Below are positions 1 through 11,957 of a stretch of DNA of 64,000 nucleotides, piece by piece. How positions within the stretch are numbered: the first letter of the stretch is position 1; each line of letters begins with the position of its first letter. The translations under genes were made by a program, and so were the position numbers. Under the pieces are notes generated by a model. It was not told where the DNA came from. It saw only the letters and a list, made by a program, of their open reading frames with translations, and did no database searches. The stretch covers positions 172,565,642 to 172,629,641 of the forward strand of contig CM054062.1 in the NCBI GenBank assembly GCA_028641055.1, read 5' to 3'. This stretch comes from Alopecurus myosuroides. Taxonomy: Eukaryota; Streptophyta; Magnoliopsida; Poales; Poaceae.

Positions 1-398
1 AGATGACCAGATAGATTGCAATTGGCACAAAAAAAAATCTCACCAGCATCCACCGAGGAATCCGCACGAGGATCCCTTCCTGCAGACCCATATCCAGGAT
101 TATCAACACTTTTCTGACCCATGGAAGCCTCCTTCGCTTCTTGTTCCCACCTATCACTGGAGTTGAGCGAACCCGAGCCCTTCCCGGAGTTTGAGGAGAC
201 CGCAGGGAGATCACGGTCGTTTCGGTGCCACACGTGGTTGCGCCCGCGGTCACGACCCGCGCCATCCCCACGGCCACCAAACCTGCCAGCCGCGCCTCCA
301 CCGCGACCTCCCCCTCCGCCACCAAAACGCGCCGCCGGGCCGAAATCACCACCATGCCCACCACCAGCCCCCTCCCGCCATGGATCTGGACGGGGAAG
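1..398 (-). pseudogene. LINE ORF1 (gag-like) N-terminal fragment, runs off left edge
   Basis: Read on the minus strand, one frame stays open from about 398 to the window edge. It gives a Gly/Arg-rich N-terminal region, then a Ser/Asp-rich linker, then the start of a CCHC zinc knuckle (C-A-N-C-N-L-S-G-H, CX2CX4H) at 1-25. Gly-rich leader plus knuckle is the usual start of ORF1 in plant L1-type LINEs, an RNA-binding protein of the retrotransposition particle. The likely start ATG (378-380) lies one frame away, across a G-rich run at about 366-370, so a small indel seems to separate start and body. The rest of the element lies outside the window. It is a different LINE from the two fuller copies here. 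Calling it a LINE is an inference from domain order; there is no reverse transcriptase in view. Confidence 0.6.
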
Positions 399-816
399 CT
401 AGCACTTGAGCGAAGGAGCGTAGATCTCCAGCCACTTTGCCGCGCCACCAACCGAAGGAATCGCTCACGGGGGGTCTAGGTGAGGAAACCCTAGATCCCT
501 TCTAGAAATGCTCGAGGAGAGAGTCTAGGTCAAAACCGGCGGCGGGGGCAGGTATATAAGCAGAGGAGATACCTGGACCTACCTGTCGGCCTCCGCCATT
601 GATTCCCCTCGAGACCTCCCCTGCAAAAGCTCCACTCACCTCGGCCCGAGACGCTCGCAAAAGACGGACCGGAAACGGTACGCGTCGAGCCAGGCCACGC
701 ACCAAGGATCCCCTCCACCGCGGGGATGGGCCGCCGGCGTCCTGGATCAATAGGGTGGCCGCCCCGTGGTCGCGCCGCCTCCGCTCCGAAAAGCTCCGCG
801 AGAGAAGCAGGGCACA
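381..816 (-). mobile_element. 5' untranslated region of the left-edge LINE
   Basis: GC-rich sequence upstream of the LINE ORF1 on the minus strand. It holds an 82-codon minus-strand ORF (502-750) ending about 120 bp before the ORF1 start. The boundary with older LINE coding sequence is near 816, where the frame of the relic at 817-896 stops. No target-site duplication could be fixed because the 3' end is outside the window. Confidence 0.4.
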
Positions 817-896
817 TCATCGAGCCTTTCGAGCCTTGGTAAATAAGGTGGATAAATAGCCTCTGGTATATTCGAGTATTTCCTCTTTATTCTGTA
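817..896 (-). pseudogene. LINE ORF2 relic, left part (split by CACTA element)
   Basis: On the minus strand this 80-bp piece reads V-Q-N-K-E-E-I-L-E-Y-T-R-G-Y-L-S-T-L-F-T, the kind of sequence that follows the endonuclease domain and precedes the reverse transcriptase in plant LINE ORF2. The preceding part of the same linker is found at 22501-22666, on the far side of the CACTA element. The two halves are offset by one frame, so the relic was decayed or the junction carries an indel. Confidence rests on both flanks of the transposon belonging to the same LINE region. Confidence 0.55.
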
Positions 897-904
897 CACT
901 ACAG

Positions 905-1262
905 GAATCTGTTGTTAGGCCGACGAATCCCGTCGGCACAGGTAAGGCCATGTAGGCATAGTTCGAATCCCCGTCGGCACAAGAAAACCCCATCGGCGTA
1001 GGGCATGGGTGGGCCCCACCCACATATGACAGGTGCGCATATTACGCCGACGGCCAAGCTGTCGGCACACATGGCCACGTGGCGTCCTCTACTTCCTCCT
1101 GGGAGGCGACCCTACGCCGACGGCTTTGCCGTTGACACAAAGGTGGATACGCGGCGAGCTGAGATGCACGCGTTGCGTCTACATCGACGGCAATGTCGTC
1201 GGCACAGGCCTGACCATTTGGTTAGCCCAGGTTATGTGCTAACGGCATTGCCGTCAGCATAG
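905..1262. repeat. CACTA left subterminal repeat array
   Basis: Repeated short motifs of the form GCCGACGGC, CGTCGGCAC and CGTCGGCGTA occur in both orientations over about 350 bp (for example near 928, 972, 1045, 1114 and 1195). They match the motifs in the right subterminal array at 22196-22490. Confidence 0.75.
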
Positions 1263-1410
1263 CCTCTGGCCAGGTTTTTTGTTGTTGCTGTTTTGGTTCC
1301 AAAAATCACACAAATTGCACAATTCATATTTGAAAGCAATAGAAACTTGTACGAGCACAATATCATCATTATTAACTATCAAAACATCCATACAAACATC
1401 GTTTAAGAGG

Positions 1411-2160
1411 GTCACACCCCGGAGTGCAATCTTTGCCATCAAAAACACACAACACACCTATACTAACATGGTATGGCACCCCCTAGCTTGTTTTGGGATA
1501 CATACGCTCCGGAGCCCCCCTCCGGTGAAACCCTAGACCCGCTGGAGAAATACCGTACTTATATGTATATATACGGTAACGACGTCGAAAGGGGGTAGCA
1601 ATGTGGAACTAGTTGCTTTGTTGTGTTATGGTAGACCATAGGAACGCAAAACACAAAGGTAGAACCCACCTCTTCGGAAGATTTCCGATGTTTCGTCCGA
1701 TACGGGAGTTTCAGCCTATAAACGCATGTAAACTCACTAGAGAGAAGTGGATGCAGGTGAAGCGGTTCACACCCCGGAGTTCAATCTTTGCCATCCAAAA
1801 CACACAACACACCTATACTAACATAGAATGGAACCCCCTAACTTGTGTTGGGATCTAGACGCTCTGGAGCCCTCCTCCGGTGAAACCCTAGACCCACTGG
1901 AGAAATACCGGACTTATACGGATACACACGATAACGGCGTCGAAAGTGGGTAGCAATATGGAACTAGTTGCTTGGTTGTGTTAGGGTAGGCCATAGGAAC
2001 ACAAAACACAAAGGTAGAACCCAACTCTTCGAAAGATTCCCGATGTTTCGTCCGATACGGGAGTTTCAGCCTATAAGCGCATGTAAACTCACTAGAGAGA
2101 AGTGGATGCCGGTGAAGCGGGTCACACCCCGAAGTGCAATATTTGTCATAAAAACACACA
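1411..2160. repeat. 355-bp tandem repeat inside the CACTA element (2.1 copies)
   Basis: The block starting TCACACCCCGGAGT occurs at about 1411, 1766 and 2121, an exact 355-bp spacing. Copies 1 and 2 are full length and similar throughout; copy 3 is cut at 2160 by the LTR insertion. Each unit carries stop codons in all frames and shows no coding signal. The array continues beyond the insertion at 21922-22130. Confidence 0.85.
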
Positions 2161-3066
2161 AAATATGTCACGTCCTGAGACCGGGCCTGGGAGAATGACA
2201 CCGGCCGCGCGTCTATAGACCGAAGGTCTATACACATGCAAGGCGTAGAAAATTAGGATAAACCAGCAAGTGGATCTCAACCAGCTCATTTATTCAATTT
2301 ACAATATTATTTACATTCATAAGAATAAATAAGTTCTCTAAATCGCTTCCCATCCCATCTAGTCCAGTCTACTCTTCGACCACCTTGTTTCGCTGCGAAC
2401 TCTGCTAAAAGCACAATGGAGCAAGGGTGAGTACGACAAGTCATACTCAGCAAGCAGATACTTTACTGAACAACAAATGATTACGAGGAAGAGTAAAATA
2501 ACAATGGATTAAGCGAAGATAAATAAGATAGCAACGGGAACAAGTTCAAAGGAATGAGATAACTGGATATAAACATAATGAGTAGGAAATATATTGGCAT
2601 CACACATGACAGCAAGGTTTCCTACCCGGGACTTACAGGGGTGAATATTCACACTTTTACACTCTTAAGAGGGGTACTCCAATATCGACAGCCTCGACCA
2701 GAACCACACAGACTCCAGAAGAGCAGAGCCCTTTTACCCGCTAAGACACCGGACACCTTGACATACTCGATATCGATCGCTCCAATGGATCCATCACCGA
2801 CATTTTCCCGACAAGGGCCGCCCCTAGCGGAGAACTCAGTCAGTCTCATACCTGAACCGTGACCGGTAAAATACGTTCACCGTCGTGACACCAATACCCA
2901 AAAAGGATATAACAGGTGTAGAATAAAGAGATTACATAGATGATGTCCAAATATCAAGTCTCACGCCTCCACGTGAGACCAACTAGCTCATGATGATTCT
3001 CACTTATCATCACACATATATATCTGGTAGTACCAAGGCCAACGGCATCCATGGTACCAAGATTAA

Positions 3067-3360
3067 GGGCTCCTTTGGTTCGAAGAAAATAAGAAGGAAA
3101 CATAAAGGGTTAGGGAATTTTCCACAGATGCTACTATTCACATGTTTGATTCATGGGAATGGAGGATAGGAAAATCATTGGAACTTTTCCTTTAGATCCC
3201 AGTTTCAGTACAAAACTTGGAGGAAAAAAGAATCCGGTCAGACTTCATGTTTTGGTTCCTAGACACAATGACCGAGCCTAGTATAGCACCCGCCATCCTT
3301 TCCTTTCAGTATATCTTTCCTATTCCTTTGATTTGCATATCCTACGAATCAAATGAGCCC
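3067..3360. mobile_element. 294-bp MITE with terminal inverted repeats
   Basis: The left end GGGCTCCTTTGGTTCGAAG and the reverse complement of the right end, GGGCTCATTTGATTCGTAG, match at 16 of 19 positions. TTAA flanks both sides (3063-3066, 3361-3364). The short non-coding body and terminal inverted repeats mark a MITE, most likely of the PIF/Harbinger (Tourist) group given the TTA-containing target. The assignment to that group is inference. Confidence 0.75.
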
Positions 3361-4356
3361 TTAAGAGGAAGAGATAGCATCGACACATATCTCCTCAACA
3401 ATATCAAAATCAACAAGAGAATAGCACATGGAGCAGTACATGCACCTCAATGAATTAATAACAAGATATTAGAAGTAGCAAAACTACTGCGGTGATGAAT
3501 AAAGGGATTAGTAGAGTAGCCACTTGCCTCGGTAGCAAGATCAATAAACGTTGTCGGCAATATTCTGATCAATGAAATAGAACTTCCAGAAATATATCCA
3601 TTGTATGATATACGGCCTGACTATATATTAGCATCCCCATCTTTAATTTCTTCTCAGCTCTCCCTGCAGTACCATCTTCTTCGGTATTCTCTCTCGGCAA
3701 GATACACACTGCGCTGGTTGCACTCTCTCTCGCGCTCTTGCTGGTCTCACGCGATGCAATAGCGTCAGCTATGTAATGCCTATTTATAGATCATGGGAAC
3801 CGTTGTCCGTTGTGAAGGCTGACTAAAATATCTGACCGCTTTGCCGCCTGCCGCTTGCCGCTTCCGAGCCGCAGTGTCCCTTCGCTGCTGACCATTCGAA
3901 TATCCATGGAGCTGGCCGACGTCCATTGCCTGAACAGAGTGGCCACCTCAGCATCCTGAACACCAAGCAACGAGTCCACGTAGAAACTTTGCAAAGCTGA
4001 CTAATCAATTGGCGTGCAGCCACGCACCTCACTCATGATAGCTTGTAGTACTACTTTGTACGACAGCAACTAATACAACAGTACCAGCTAACTAGCTAAC
4101 TACATGGAGCTATCGATGCATGCAAGAGAGAGTACAAGTGAGCACTAAAATATCTAGTACCTCATGCATGTCTACTCAAGGCTTTTTTTTTAAAAAACGG
4201 AAAAGCCAGACTCTGCATTCAGTGGATACACACAGCTTATTTATTAAGAAAACATCCAGTAGTAATAGCTAATCCAAAGTATTATATCTCCAAATTATTA
4301 CATCTCAACGAAAATACACTGTGGCCACAAATATGAGCCACCAAAACATACAAAGA

Positions 4357-7300
4357 CTACACATATTGTATCCTCCTAGTGTGCAGCCACCCACCCTGGC
4401 CGAAGATAGCCCGCACGACCGCCATTAAGCGTGCACATCCTGTATCCAAGCTTCCATGTAGCTCTTCTGGGAAGAGGAGCGACCATAAGTGGATCCAGTT
4501 GGTGGCCCTGTGTACAACCTGCAAAAAATGACCGGCTTCCATCTTGTTAAAAATAACATCGTTTCTGCAATTTCAGATTGCCCAAAGAAAAGCACATATA
4601 CCAATACGTATACTAACTTTAGTCTTTCTATCCACCCCATCTAACCAACCCCCAAATAGATTGTTAATCGATGACGGTGGATTAATACTAGAGGTGAAGT
4701 GAATCAATCGCCAAATCTTTTTTGCAAATTCACAGGAAATAAATAAATGTTCAATAGTCTCTTGATTACCACAGAAAACACACTTTGAGCATCCCGTCCA
4801 ACTCCGTTTAGCCAAATTATCTTTCGTTGATAGTTCCTTACGATAAAGAAACCACATAAATATTTTTATCTTAAGTGGCACTTTTATTTTCCTTATATAT
4901 CTACGCAAGCATTTAGTACCTTCGTTCATTAAATCCTCATAATAGGATTTGACAGAGAAAATACCAGATGTAGTCAATTTCCACTTAAAAGAATCTGGGC
5001 TATTAGAGTTGGATATGTTCATTAAGCGTTCAACTAAATGCAACCATGCGTCCCATTTATCTCCAGTTAACGCTCTTCTGAATACTAGGTTTGGATGGTC
5101 ATTCCATAATACATGTGAGACAAAAACATTTTTATGTCGCACCACATTATAGAGACGGATACTGGGCAGCTAAAGTAGTATCCCCTAACCAAATGTCCTC
5201 CCAGAAACGTATGGTTTGACCATCACCCAACATAAACTGAACCCGTTTAAAAAAATCTCCTTTGACTCGCATTAACCCCTTCCAAAAGGGTGAGTCAGTG
5301 TGTTTTGCTTCCACCTGCTGAAGTGGTACATCCCTAATATATTTATTATGTAGTATCTCACTCCACACCCCTTCTTCAGTAAGGAGTTTATAAAGCCACT
5401 TGCTTAGGAGACACTTATTTTTTATCTCTAAAACCTCAATCCCCAGACCCCCTTGATCCTTGGGTCTACAAATTATATTCCACCTAGTTAATCTGTATTT
5501 TTTCTTCTTCTGATCGCTTTGCCAAAAGAAGCGAGATCTAAAGAAATCTAGCTTTTTTCCATACCCCAATAGGTATCTCAAAAAAAGATAGGAAAAACAT
5601 AGGCATACTCGAAAGAACTGAATTAATAAGAACCAATCTATCTCCATAAGAGAGTAATTTACCAATCCAAGTACTCAGCTTGTTCTCAAAACGGTCCTCA
5701 ATCGGGAGCCATTCTTTATTCAAGAGTTTTCTATAATGAATCGGAATACCCAAGTACTTAAACGGTAATTGTCCCACATCACATCCAAAGATGTAGCGGT
5801 ACTCATCCTCTGCCTCAACCGCAGCCCCAAAACAATAGATTTCACTCTAGTTTCATATTAACTGCTTTATCGAGATCATGTTCAAGGAACAGGATTGTAT
5901 CATCTGCATACTGGAGAATTGAGACCCCACCTTCAACCAAATGTGGTACAAGACTCCCAACACTACCATCCTCTTTTGCCCTTGCAATTAGGACTGCTAA
6001 CATGTCAGCTACGAGATTAAAGAGAATAGGAGATAATGGATCTCCCTGTCGTAATCCTTTTAAAGTTTGGAAATAATGACCAATATCATCATTCACCCTG
6101 ATACCCACACTCCCCCCTTGAACAAATCTCGCTACCCAGTCACACCACAGTGGTGAAAAACCTTTCATCCTAAGCGTTTGTTGCAAGAAAGACCAGTTAA
6201 CCTTGTCATAAGCCTTCTCAAAATCAATCTTAAATAAAACTCCATCCAATTTCTTAGTATGAAGCTCATGTATTGTTTCATGTAGGACCACCACCCATTC
6301 TAAAATATTTCTACCAGGTAGAAATGCAGATTGAGTGGGTTTAATAATACGCTGCGCAATCGCAGTAACTCTATTGGTCCCAACCTTAGTAAAAAATTTA
6401 AAACTGACATTAAGTAAACAAATAGGCCCATATTGTTCTATTCATGCCGCATCCTCTTTCTTAGGCAATAGTGTAATAACCCTAAAATTCAACTTATAGA
6501 GTTGCAACTCCGCAACATGTAATTGGGCAAACATAGACATAATGTCAAGCTTGATCACATCCCAAAACTTCTTATAGAACTCAGCCGGGAACCCATCCGG
6601 TCCCGGTGCTTTATTTAGTTCCATTTGAGTTATTGCGTCAAATACCTCCTCTTCAGAAAAAGGAGCAGTTAGAAGATTGTTTTCTTCCAAAGATACTTGA
6701 GGTAGATCAGCAATCCTTCCCTCATCAAGTGAAATATTTGTTTTTTCGGATGGTCCAAATAACTTTTTGTAGTATTCAGAGATAAAAAACTTCAGGTTTT
6801 CTTGACCAACAATAGTTCCCTCTAGCTGAAAGATTTTTTCTTTCTATTTTTCCCATTAGCCATTAAGTGGAAATATTTTGTGTTATCCCCCTCTTTAATA
6901 TGTCTCATCTTAGCACGTTGACCCCACTTGGACTCCTCATCCCGTCTAAGTTTAGCTAGATACAATTCAGCCTCCCTTTTGGACTTTCTTTCATCATCAG
7001 AAAGAAGCATAGTCTCGGCTTTAATGTCTAACTCATTGATCAGGAGAATAAGTTTATCCCTCTGAATTTTATATTCCCCACTCTTATTTTTAGCCCACCC
7101 CCGTAAAAAACTACGAAGATGTCTAATCTTGTTTTGCCATATCTCAATAGCTGAATCACCCATATGCGGGTTCATCCACTCTTTTATAACCATATCACAA
7201 AAACCTTCCTGTCTCAGCCAAGACAGCTCAAATGAGAAGGTTGATTTATTTCCTTTATGAATTGAACAACCCGAGTCCACAAACAAGGGCACATGATCAG

Positions 7301-7971
7301 ATCCTGTTCTTGCCAAAGCCTGGACAAAAACAAGTGGGAATTTCTGTTCCCACTCTACACTCGCTAGTACACGATCTAACTTCTCATAAGTAGCTATCTC
7401 TCGTCTACTAACCCAAGTGTATTGTCTCCCTGACATCTCTAATTCTTTTAGATCCAGACTCTCAATAATGGCATTAAAAATAGATGGCCAACGTGTATTA
7501 AAATTATCATTACTCTTCTCGTTTGGTCTCCTCATAATGTTGAAATCTCCACCTACCAAAATAGGCCGAGTCTCACTCTCACAAATACGTACTAGCTCAG
7601 ACAGGAACACAGGTTTTTTATCGTCTTGAGCAACCCCATAGGCTACTACCCACGCCCAAAGGAATCCACCGTCCTTCGTACGTAAATGAAATTTAACATA
7701 CCCCCCCCCCCCCCGCAATAACCGTCTGAACAGTCATCATGGCATTATTAAAGCCAACTAAAATCCCTCCCGATCTTCCCTGAGGTGGTAAACAATACCA
7801 ACAAAAGTCTCAACCACCTGCTATATGAGATAATAATTGTTGCTCAAAACTAGACCTACCAGTTTCCAAAATAGCAACGAAATCCAATTGTAACTCACGA
7901 ACAATCTCATTGACTGCTAAATGCTTGGCTGTATCCCCAAACCCATCCGTGTTCCAAAAAAACCCTTTCAT
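4357..7971 (-). pseudogene. LINE-1 ORF2: endonuclease, reverse transcriptase, zf-RVT (broken)
   Basis: The start ATG at 7971 lies 5 nt after the ORF1 stop (TAA 7977-7979). In order on the minus strand: an APE-type endonuclease with G-G-D-F-N (about 7540), D-R-V-L-A-S and G-S-D-H-V-P (about 7290); a linker; a reverse transcriptase with N-K-A-P-G-P-D-G-F-P (about 6610), the F-E-K-A-Y-D-K-V-N-W block (about 6220), and the active site Y-A-D-D (about 5915); then a Cys-rich zf-RVT domain (W-T-G-C-S-K-C-V-F-C-G, about 4780). These are the target-site nicking and reverse-transcription activities of a LINE. Stops or frameshifts lie at about 7805, at a 14-C run (7701-7714), and near 6840, 6440, 5840, 5560 and 5146. 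The protein is not made intact. Confidence 0.85.
7701..7714. repeat. 14-bp poly-C run inside LINE-1 ORF2
   Basis: A homopolymer of 14 C interrupts the endonuclease frame (poly-G on the coding strand). Slippage here is a simple cause for the frameshift. The length could also be uncertain in the assembly. Confidence 0.9.
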
Positions 7972-7976
7972 TGATC

Positions 7977-10313
7977 TTAATTTTTGTGAATAATAGCTTT
8001 TAATCGACTACTTCTTCTTTTAGGTTTAGAGGATGCATTGTTTTTCTTTTTCCGGGAACACGTGACCTTCACACCTTGAGATAGATTCACTGAATCTCCC
8101 AAGCCCTCTTCCTCTAATTCATGAAACTCTTCATCCAGTGATGATGACATTCTCTCCACTAACCCATTAGAATTTTTCTTATAATCACTCTCCAAGAAAA
8201 CCAATTATCTAGATGTTTCTAAATTTTTAAGCTTAGTAACAACAGTATCAACTTCCTGTTCATTATTACCCAAGGACACCCCTAATCTAGACGCAAAATC
8301 AACAATATGATTATTAGGCAATTGTGTAAATGAACGCGGTAAAGTACCTGAAAAGTTGATGTCACGTTGAGCCGCTAGCCGTGCGGCTCTCTCCGAGATG
8401 GGCGTGTCTGCATCCGGATGTGCGCGCGGACGTGCACTCGATCGAAGTCCCACGCTCCCCGGTTCTGAGATCCCCCCGAAAACCACCAACTCCTCCATAG
8501 AAGGTGCCATATGTTTGGGACTCGGTGTACTCACAGTACCATTGCACGTCCCATTATCATTAGGCATCATCAGTTTTGTATTAACAGTAACAATAGACTT
8601 CATCTTGTTATTCTTCTGAGTGAATGTTGCAGCCAACATCGCAGAAGTAGCATCAATCGGCCCCTGGGCAGATTGAATTGCCTTGGTCGCTGATGTCCTC
8701 ACAGATAGAGTAGGCGCCGCACTGATTCTCCATGCTGTATCAGCCCCAGCACCGCACGCATCCACCTCCAGATACCGTCCCATCTGCACAACAGCAGCAT
8801 TCGTGAGCATCCCGGCGTCCCCAGCCAACTCCACTCCACACGGCAGCGATGGCAGAGAAGTTGGAGCTTTTGGACTCCCGGCAGGCGATTCCCGCACTGC
8901 CGCAGCACTCCACGGCAGCGATACAAGCTGAATGTGCTGCCGTGCGGCAGAAACAGCATCTGCCGGCAGAGATTTTCCTGCCGCCTTCGGCAGAGAGACA
9001 GCAGCACCAGTGTACTCAACAGCAGGCGTCAGGGAGCCCACTGTTTCATGCTGTCCAGTGCCAGATATCGGCGCAGCACGAGCATGTTCCGTGCCGTTCT
9101 CCGCGTGGCCCAACTCTGGTTGTTCAATCTCTGCATTGATCTCGGTCCCTGCTGTAGCATTCGCACCCGCATGTATGAACATCGTCCTCAGCTCCTCTCT
9201 AGCGCGCTGAATGGATTTCAGAACCAAAGGTGAAAACATAACACCAGCTTTCCTCGCAGCAGCTCCACCCGGGCCATGTGAATTGGTACTTTGTGTATCC
9301 ATCATGGGCTCATCTGCCTTGGTACCATTAGCATTAGATGTATTAAGTGACGTGTTTGCCAATGCATCCGTAAAGTCATCTAGAATCCCATCATCATCGT
9401 CCTTTTCAACATTTGGGTCAGTCATCACCACATCCTCCTCCACCGAGATATCTTCCCCCTCCACCTCAAAAGTGAGTTCATAGATACCGTCATGGATAAA
9501 CATGGGATAACTCTGGGGTATTTTTGTGTAATCCAGGCAGGCCACCCTAATGCGAAGTACTCCGTGCCTCCTAGTGTAAACCATATCCACCTTCGAAGTC
9601 TTACCAAGCAAGAAACCCACCGACCAGAGGGCCAAAAAATCCCCCATGCGATCTTCTGGGATACCGGAGACACGCACCCAAAACTCAGGGAGTGTCTCAA
9701 GGGGCTCAATCTTGCGTGTCCAAGAATCAAACAGCATCTCACAAGTACTTCTAGGCACACGATAAGCTCCGAAGATTTTTAATCGATCCAGCTCTACTTT
9801 TGACGGAAATTGAACCTTGAAGATATTCCACCCCTCCTGCGAAACCCGCCAAATAAAATTCTCCGCAGGCACCAACCTCTGCAATTGGGTGATTATCTGC
9901 GGTATAGACATTTCACCATGGGACACCACAATAGACGCCATTTTCACATTGACAACCTTTGGTTTATAATGCTCCGATAATGGCATGCCAAAAAAAGTCA
10001 ACTCGTCATGTGTGTATCCATACATGATTGGATGCGGTTTTGGTGCCAAAAGGAGATGACAGTTATTGGTGACATGATCTACCGACTGGCAAATTTCACA
10101 TATCGGTGTTGGGCAATCATTTAGCAAATGTCCTGCTACCCCACATCTAAAACACTTCATCCTGTCCACCTTGTTTTTCTTAGGAGCAGCACCCGCCACT
10201 GCCATTGCCACTTGTTGAGCCGTCATCCTCTGCACATTCTGCTGCTGCATAACGCCAACACCCGCACCCATATCACCATTGTTGCCCACTGTTGCTTGGG
10301 CCAATGCCACGGT
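7977..10313 (-). pseudogene. LINE-1 ORF1, main part (CCHC, DUF4283-like)
   Basis: This is the larger, 3' part of ORF1. It continues in frame from the piece at 20921-21397 once the Gypsy element and one ACGGT copy are removed (the codons across the junction read S-T-V-A-L-A-Q-A). It has a Gln/Ala-rich stretch, then C-F-R-C-G-V-A-G-H-L-L-N-D-C followed by a second Cys/His cluster (about 10150-10070). After that comes a DUF4283-like region containing P-K-P-H-P-I-M-Y-G-Y and R-V-S-G-I-P-E, then a long disordered Ala/Ser/Pro-rich tail ending in a basic K-R-R-S-S-R-L-K segment. One in-frame TAA (8205-8207) separates the last 75 codons; the homologous LINE at 43760-51286 reads through this position. 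It is probably the LINE RNA-binding chaperone. Confidence 0.8.
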
Positions 10314-10789
10314 TGTCGTGGGATTATCACGGCAGATGTTACCGGGGGTAACTGATCTTGGGGCAAGACGACACAGGCGTTTGGGAGAGGGTTTAGCTCA
10401 GAGGAAAACATGATGGAACTCGATCTGGTAGCCGGCAATCAAGTCGCCGAGTCTCCGATCTCAATGTATTAACTCAATCTTTCGTATACACTGGATGCTC
10501 GATATTAAACGGTACTACTAGGGTTCTTAGATCTCCCTCAACTAGACCTAGGGGTCGGTTTATAAAGCACCCGTACCCCCTGACTTACTCTCCAAGGCGC
10601 ACCCTGAATCCTACCCGGACACCGCACACAAACTCTAACTTTCCTTTACCGTAACCCACAATCCGGGTTACGAGGCCTACAAACTTGGGCCTTCCAGAAG
10701 TTTCTTTATCCTTAGCCGGATCTTGCGCAGCGTCCTTTGGGCCGGGTTATACCTTGGAGTTGGCCTACCGGGTTATTATCCCTCCATCA
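10314..10789 (-). repeat. 3' LTR of Tat Gypsy element
   Basis: 476 bp. On the plus strand it runs from TGTCGTGGGATTATCAC to CCCTCCATCA. It is the same length as the copy at 20445-20920, with 2 substitutions seen by eye. Confidence 0.9.
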
Positions 10790-10801
10790 GTAGTCCCCAG
10801 A
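10790..10801 (-). promoter_or_regulatory. Polypurine tract before 3' LTR of Tat Gypsy element
   Basis: The minus strand reads CTGGGGACTAC immediately upstream of the 3' LTR start (TGATGGAGGG). It is the expected place and composition for plus-strand DNA priming. Confidence 0.6.
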
Positions 10802-11160
10802 ATAGCTTGGGCTTCACGGATCCTTCCTTGAAGCGCTTGCTATTCCCTGCAAAGATATCAAACGCACAAGTGTACGGAGGCCGGGTTAAAGTGCTATGAC
10901 AGATAGCTAGGCCTAACTCCATGGTGGCCATATAGTAACCCGGTTTCCCTCCAAGCACACTGCTCAGATTTCCGGGTCAAAGCCCTGATAAAAACGTCAG
11001 GATTCTATACTTTTACTCGATAATTAACCCTGATTTCACGGAGTGGATTTCTTTCTCTTTTTCGCCCGGGTACCTCGCTCAATACCTGAAGCATATCTCG
11101 CAAAATCCGCATGGATAACCATTACCCCATAATTTCTGGCTTCTGGCCGTTAGAATAGGT
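10802..11160. other. Non-coding stretch of Tat element between 3' LTR and antisense promoter
   Basis: About 360 bp with no supported ORF. It lies upstream of the TATA box of the antisense gene and probably contains its promoter. Confidence 0.4.
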
Positions 11161-11171
11161 TCATCCTCACC

Positions 11172-11180
11172 TTATAAATA
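11172..11180 (+). promoter_or_regulatory. TATA box of antisense gene in Tat element
   Basis: TTATAAATA lies on the plus strand about 785 bp before the start codon at 11958. A 5' non-coding exon then runs to about 11423, where a GTAAGT donor begins a leader intron ending in TTTGCAG at 11948. The promoter call is inference from position and sequence. Confidence 0.5.
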
Positions 11181-11957
11181 GTGCTCAAAGGGTAACCTAG
11201 AACCCGACGCTTCACTCCAACTTATTCTTTCCTTCCTCACACCCTGCGCTCTCGCAACGCCACCGCAAGAATCTAGGGCTCGCCACCGGCCGTGTTCGTT
11301 CTCAAGCCATCCGCGCCGCCACCAAGCTCCATTCCCGCGCCCTCGTCCTGCTCTCCGAGAACCGCAAAGGGGCATTCAGACCACGCCGCCCGCAGCCGTC
11401 GCATTACGCTTCCAGTATCTCCCTGTAAGTTCCTTGCATTCGCTAATTTTAGCCCCGCAATTTTACGATTCATCCTGGATTGGATCTTGGTCAACCCGCG
11501 GACCGTTTCTCCCGCCACACCGGATTAGATGGTTTAGATGCTTGCCAGCTCCTTCAGTGACCTATTTGATGATCACACACCACCCTCCTACCATTATTAA
11601 TCACCAATTTCTTCGTAAAATCATTCGCAAGTTTTCCAATCTAGATCCATTTCATCCCAACTTTCCGCGCATATCATTGACACCCGGAAAATCCCCCTTT
11701 TCCGGCTCTTTTGCTTGTAGTAGATACATGGGCAACCATCCGTCTTCCTCAGACACTTTTTAATACGTAAGTGAACAATAATTTCTAGAGTTTGTACTTA
11801 ATACCCGGATAACTCGCAACCTCCACTCCGTGATGTGATACCCGGATAATTCTTGGTCTTCATACTTTCTTGATACTCCAAGCGCATGCCCGGATAACCT
11901 AGTATTCCCGAGTCTTATTTCCTGTATCTTTCTTCCTTGTGTTTGCAGGTTGATCCC

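Noticed and set aside
1411..2160. Regular repeats considered as a CRISPR array
   Set aside because: The units are 355 bp long with no spacers, in a plant CACTA transposon.
10223..10438. Minus-strand ORF beginning M-P-A-T-R-S-S-S-I-M
   Set aside because: It is LTR sequence; the same residues open the long pol frame at 20569. It lies upstream of the primer-binding site, so it is not the likely start of pol.
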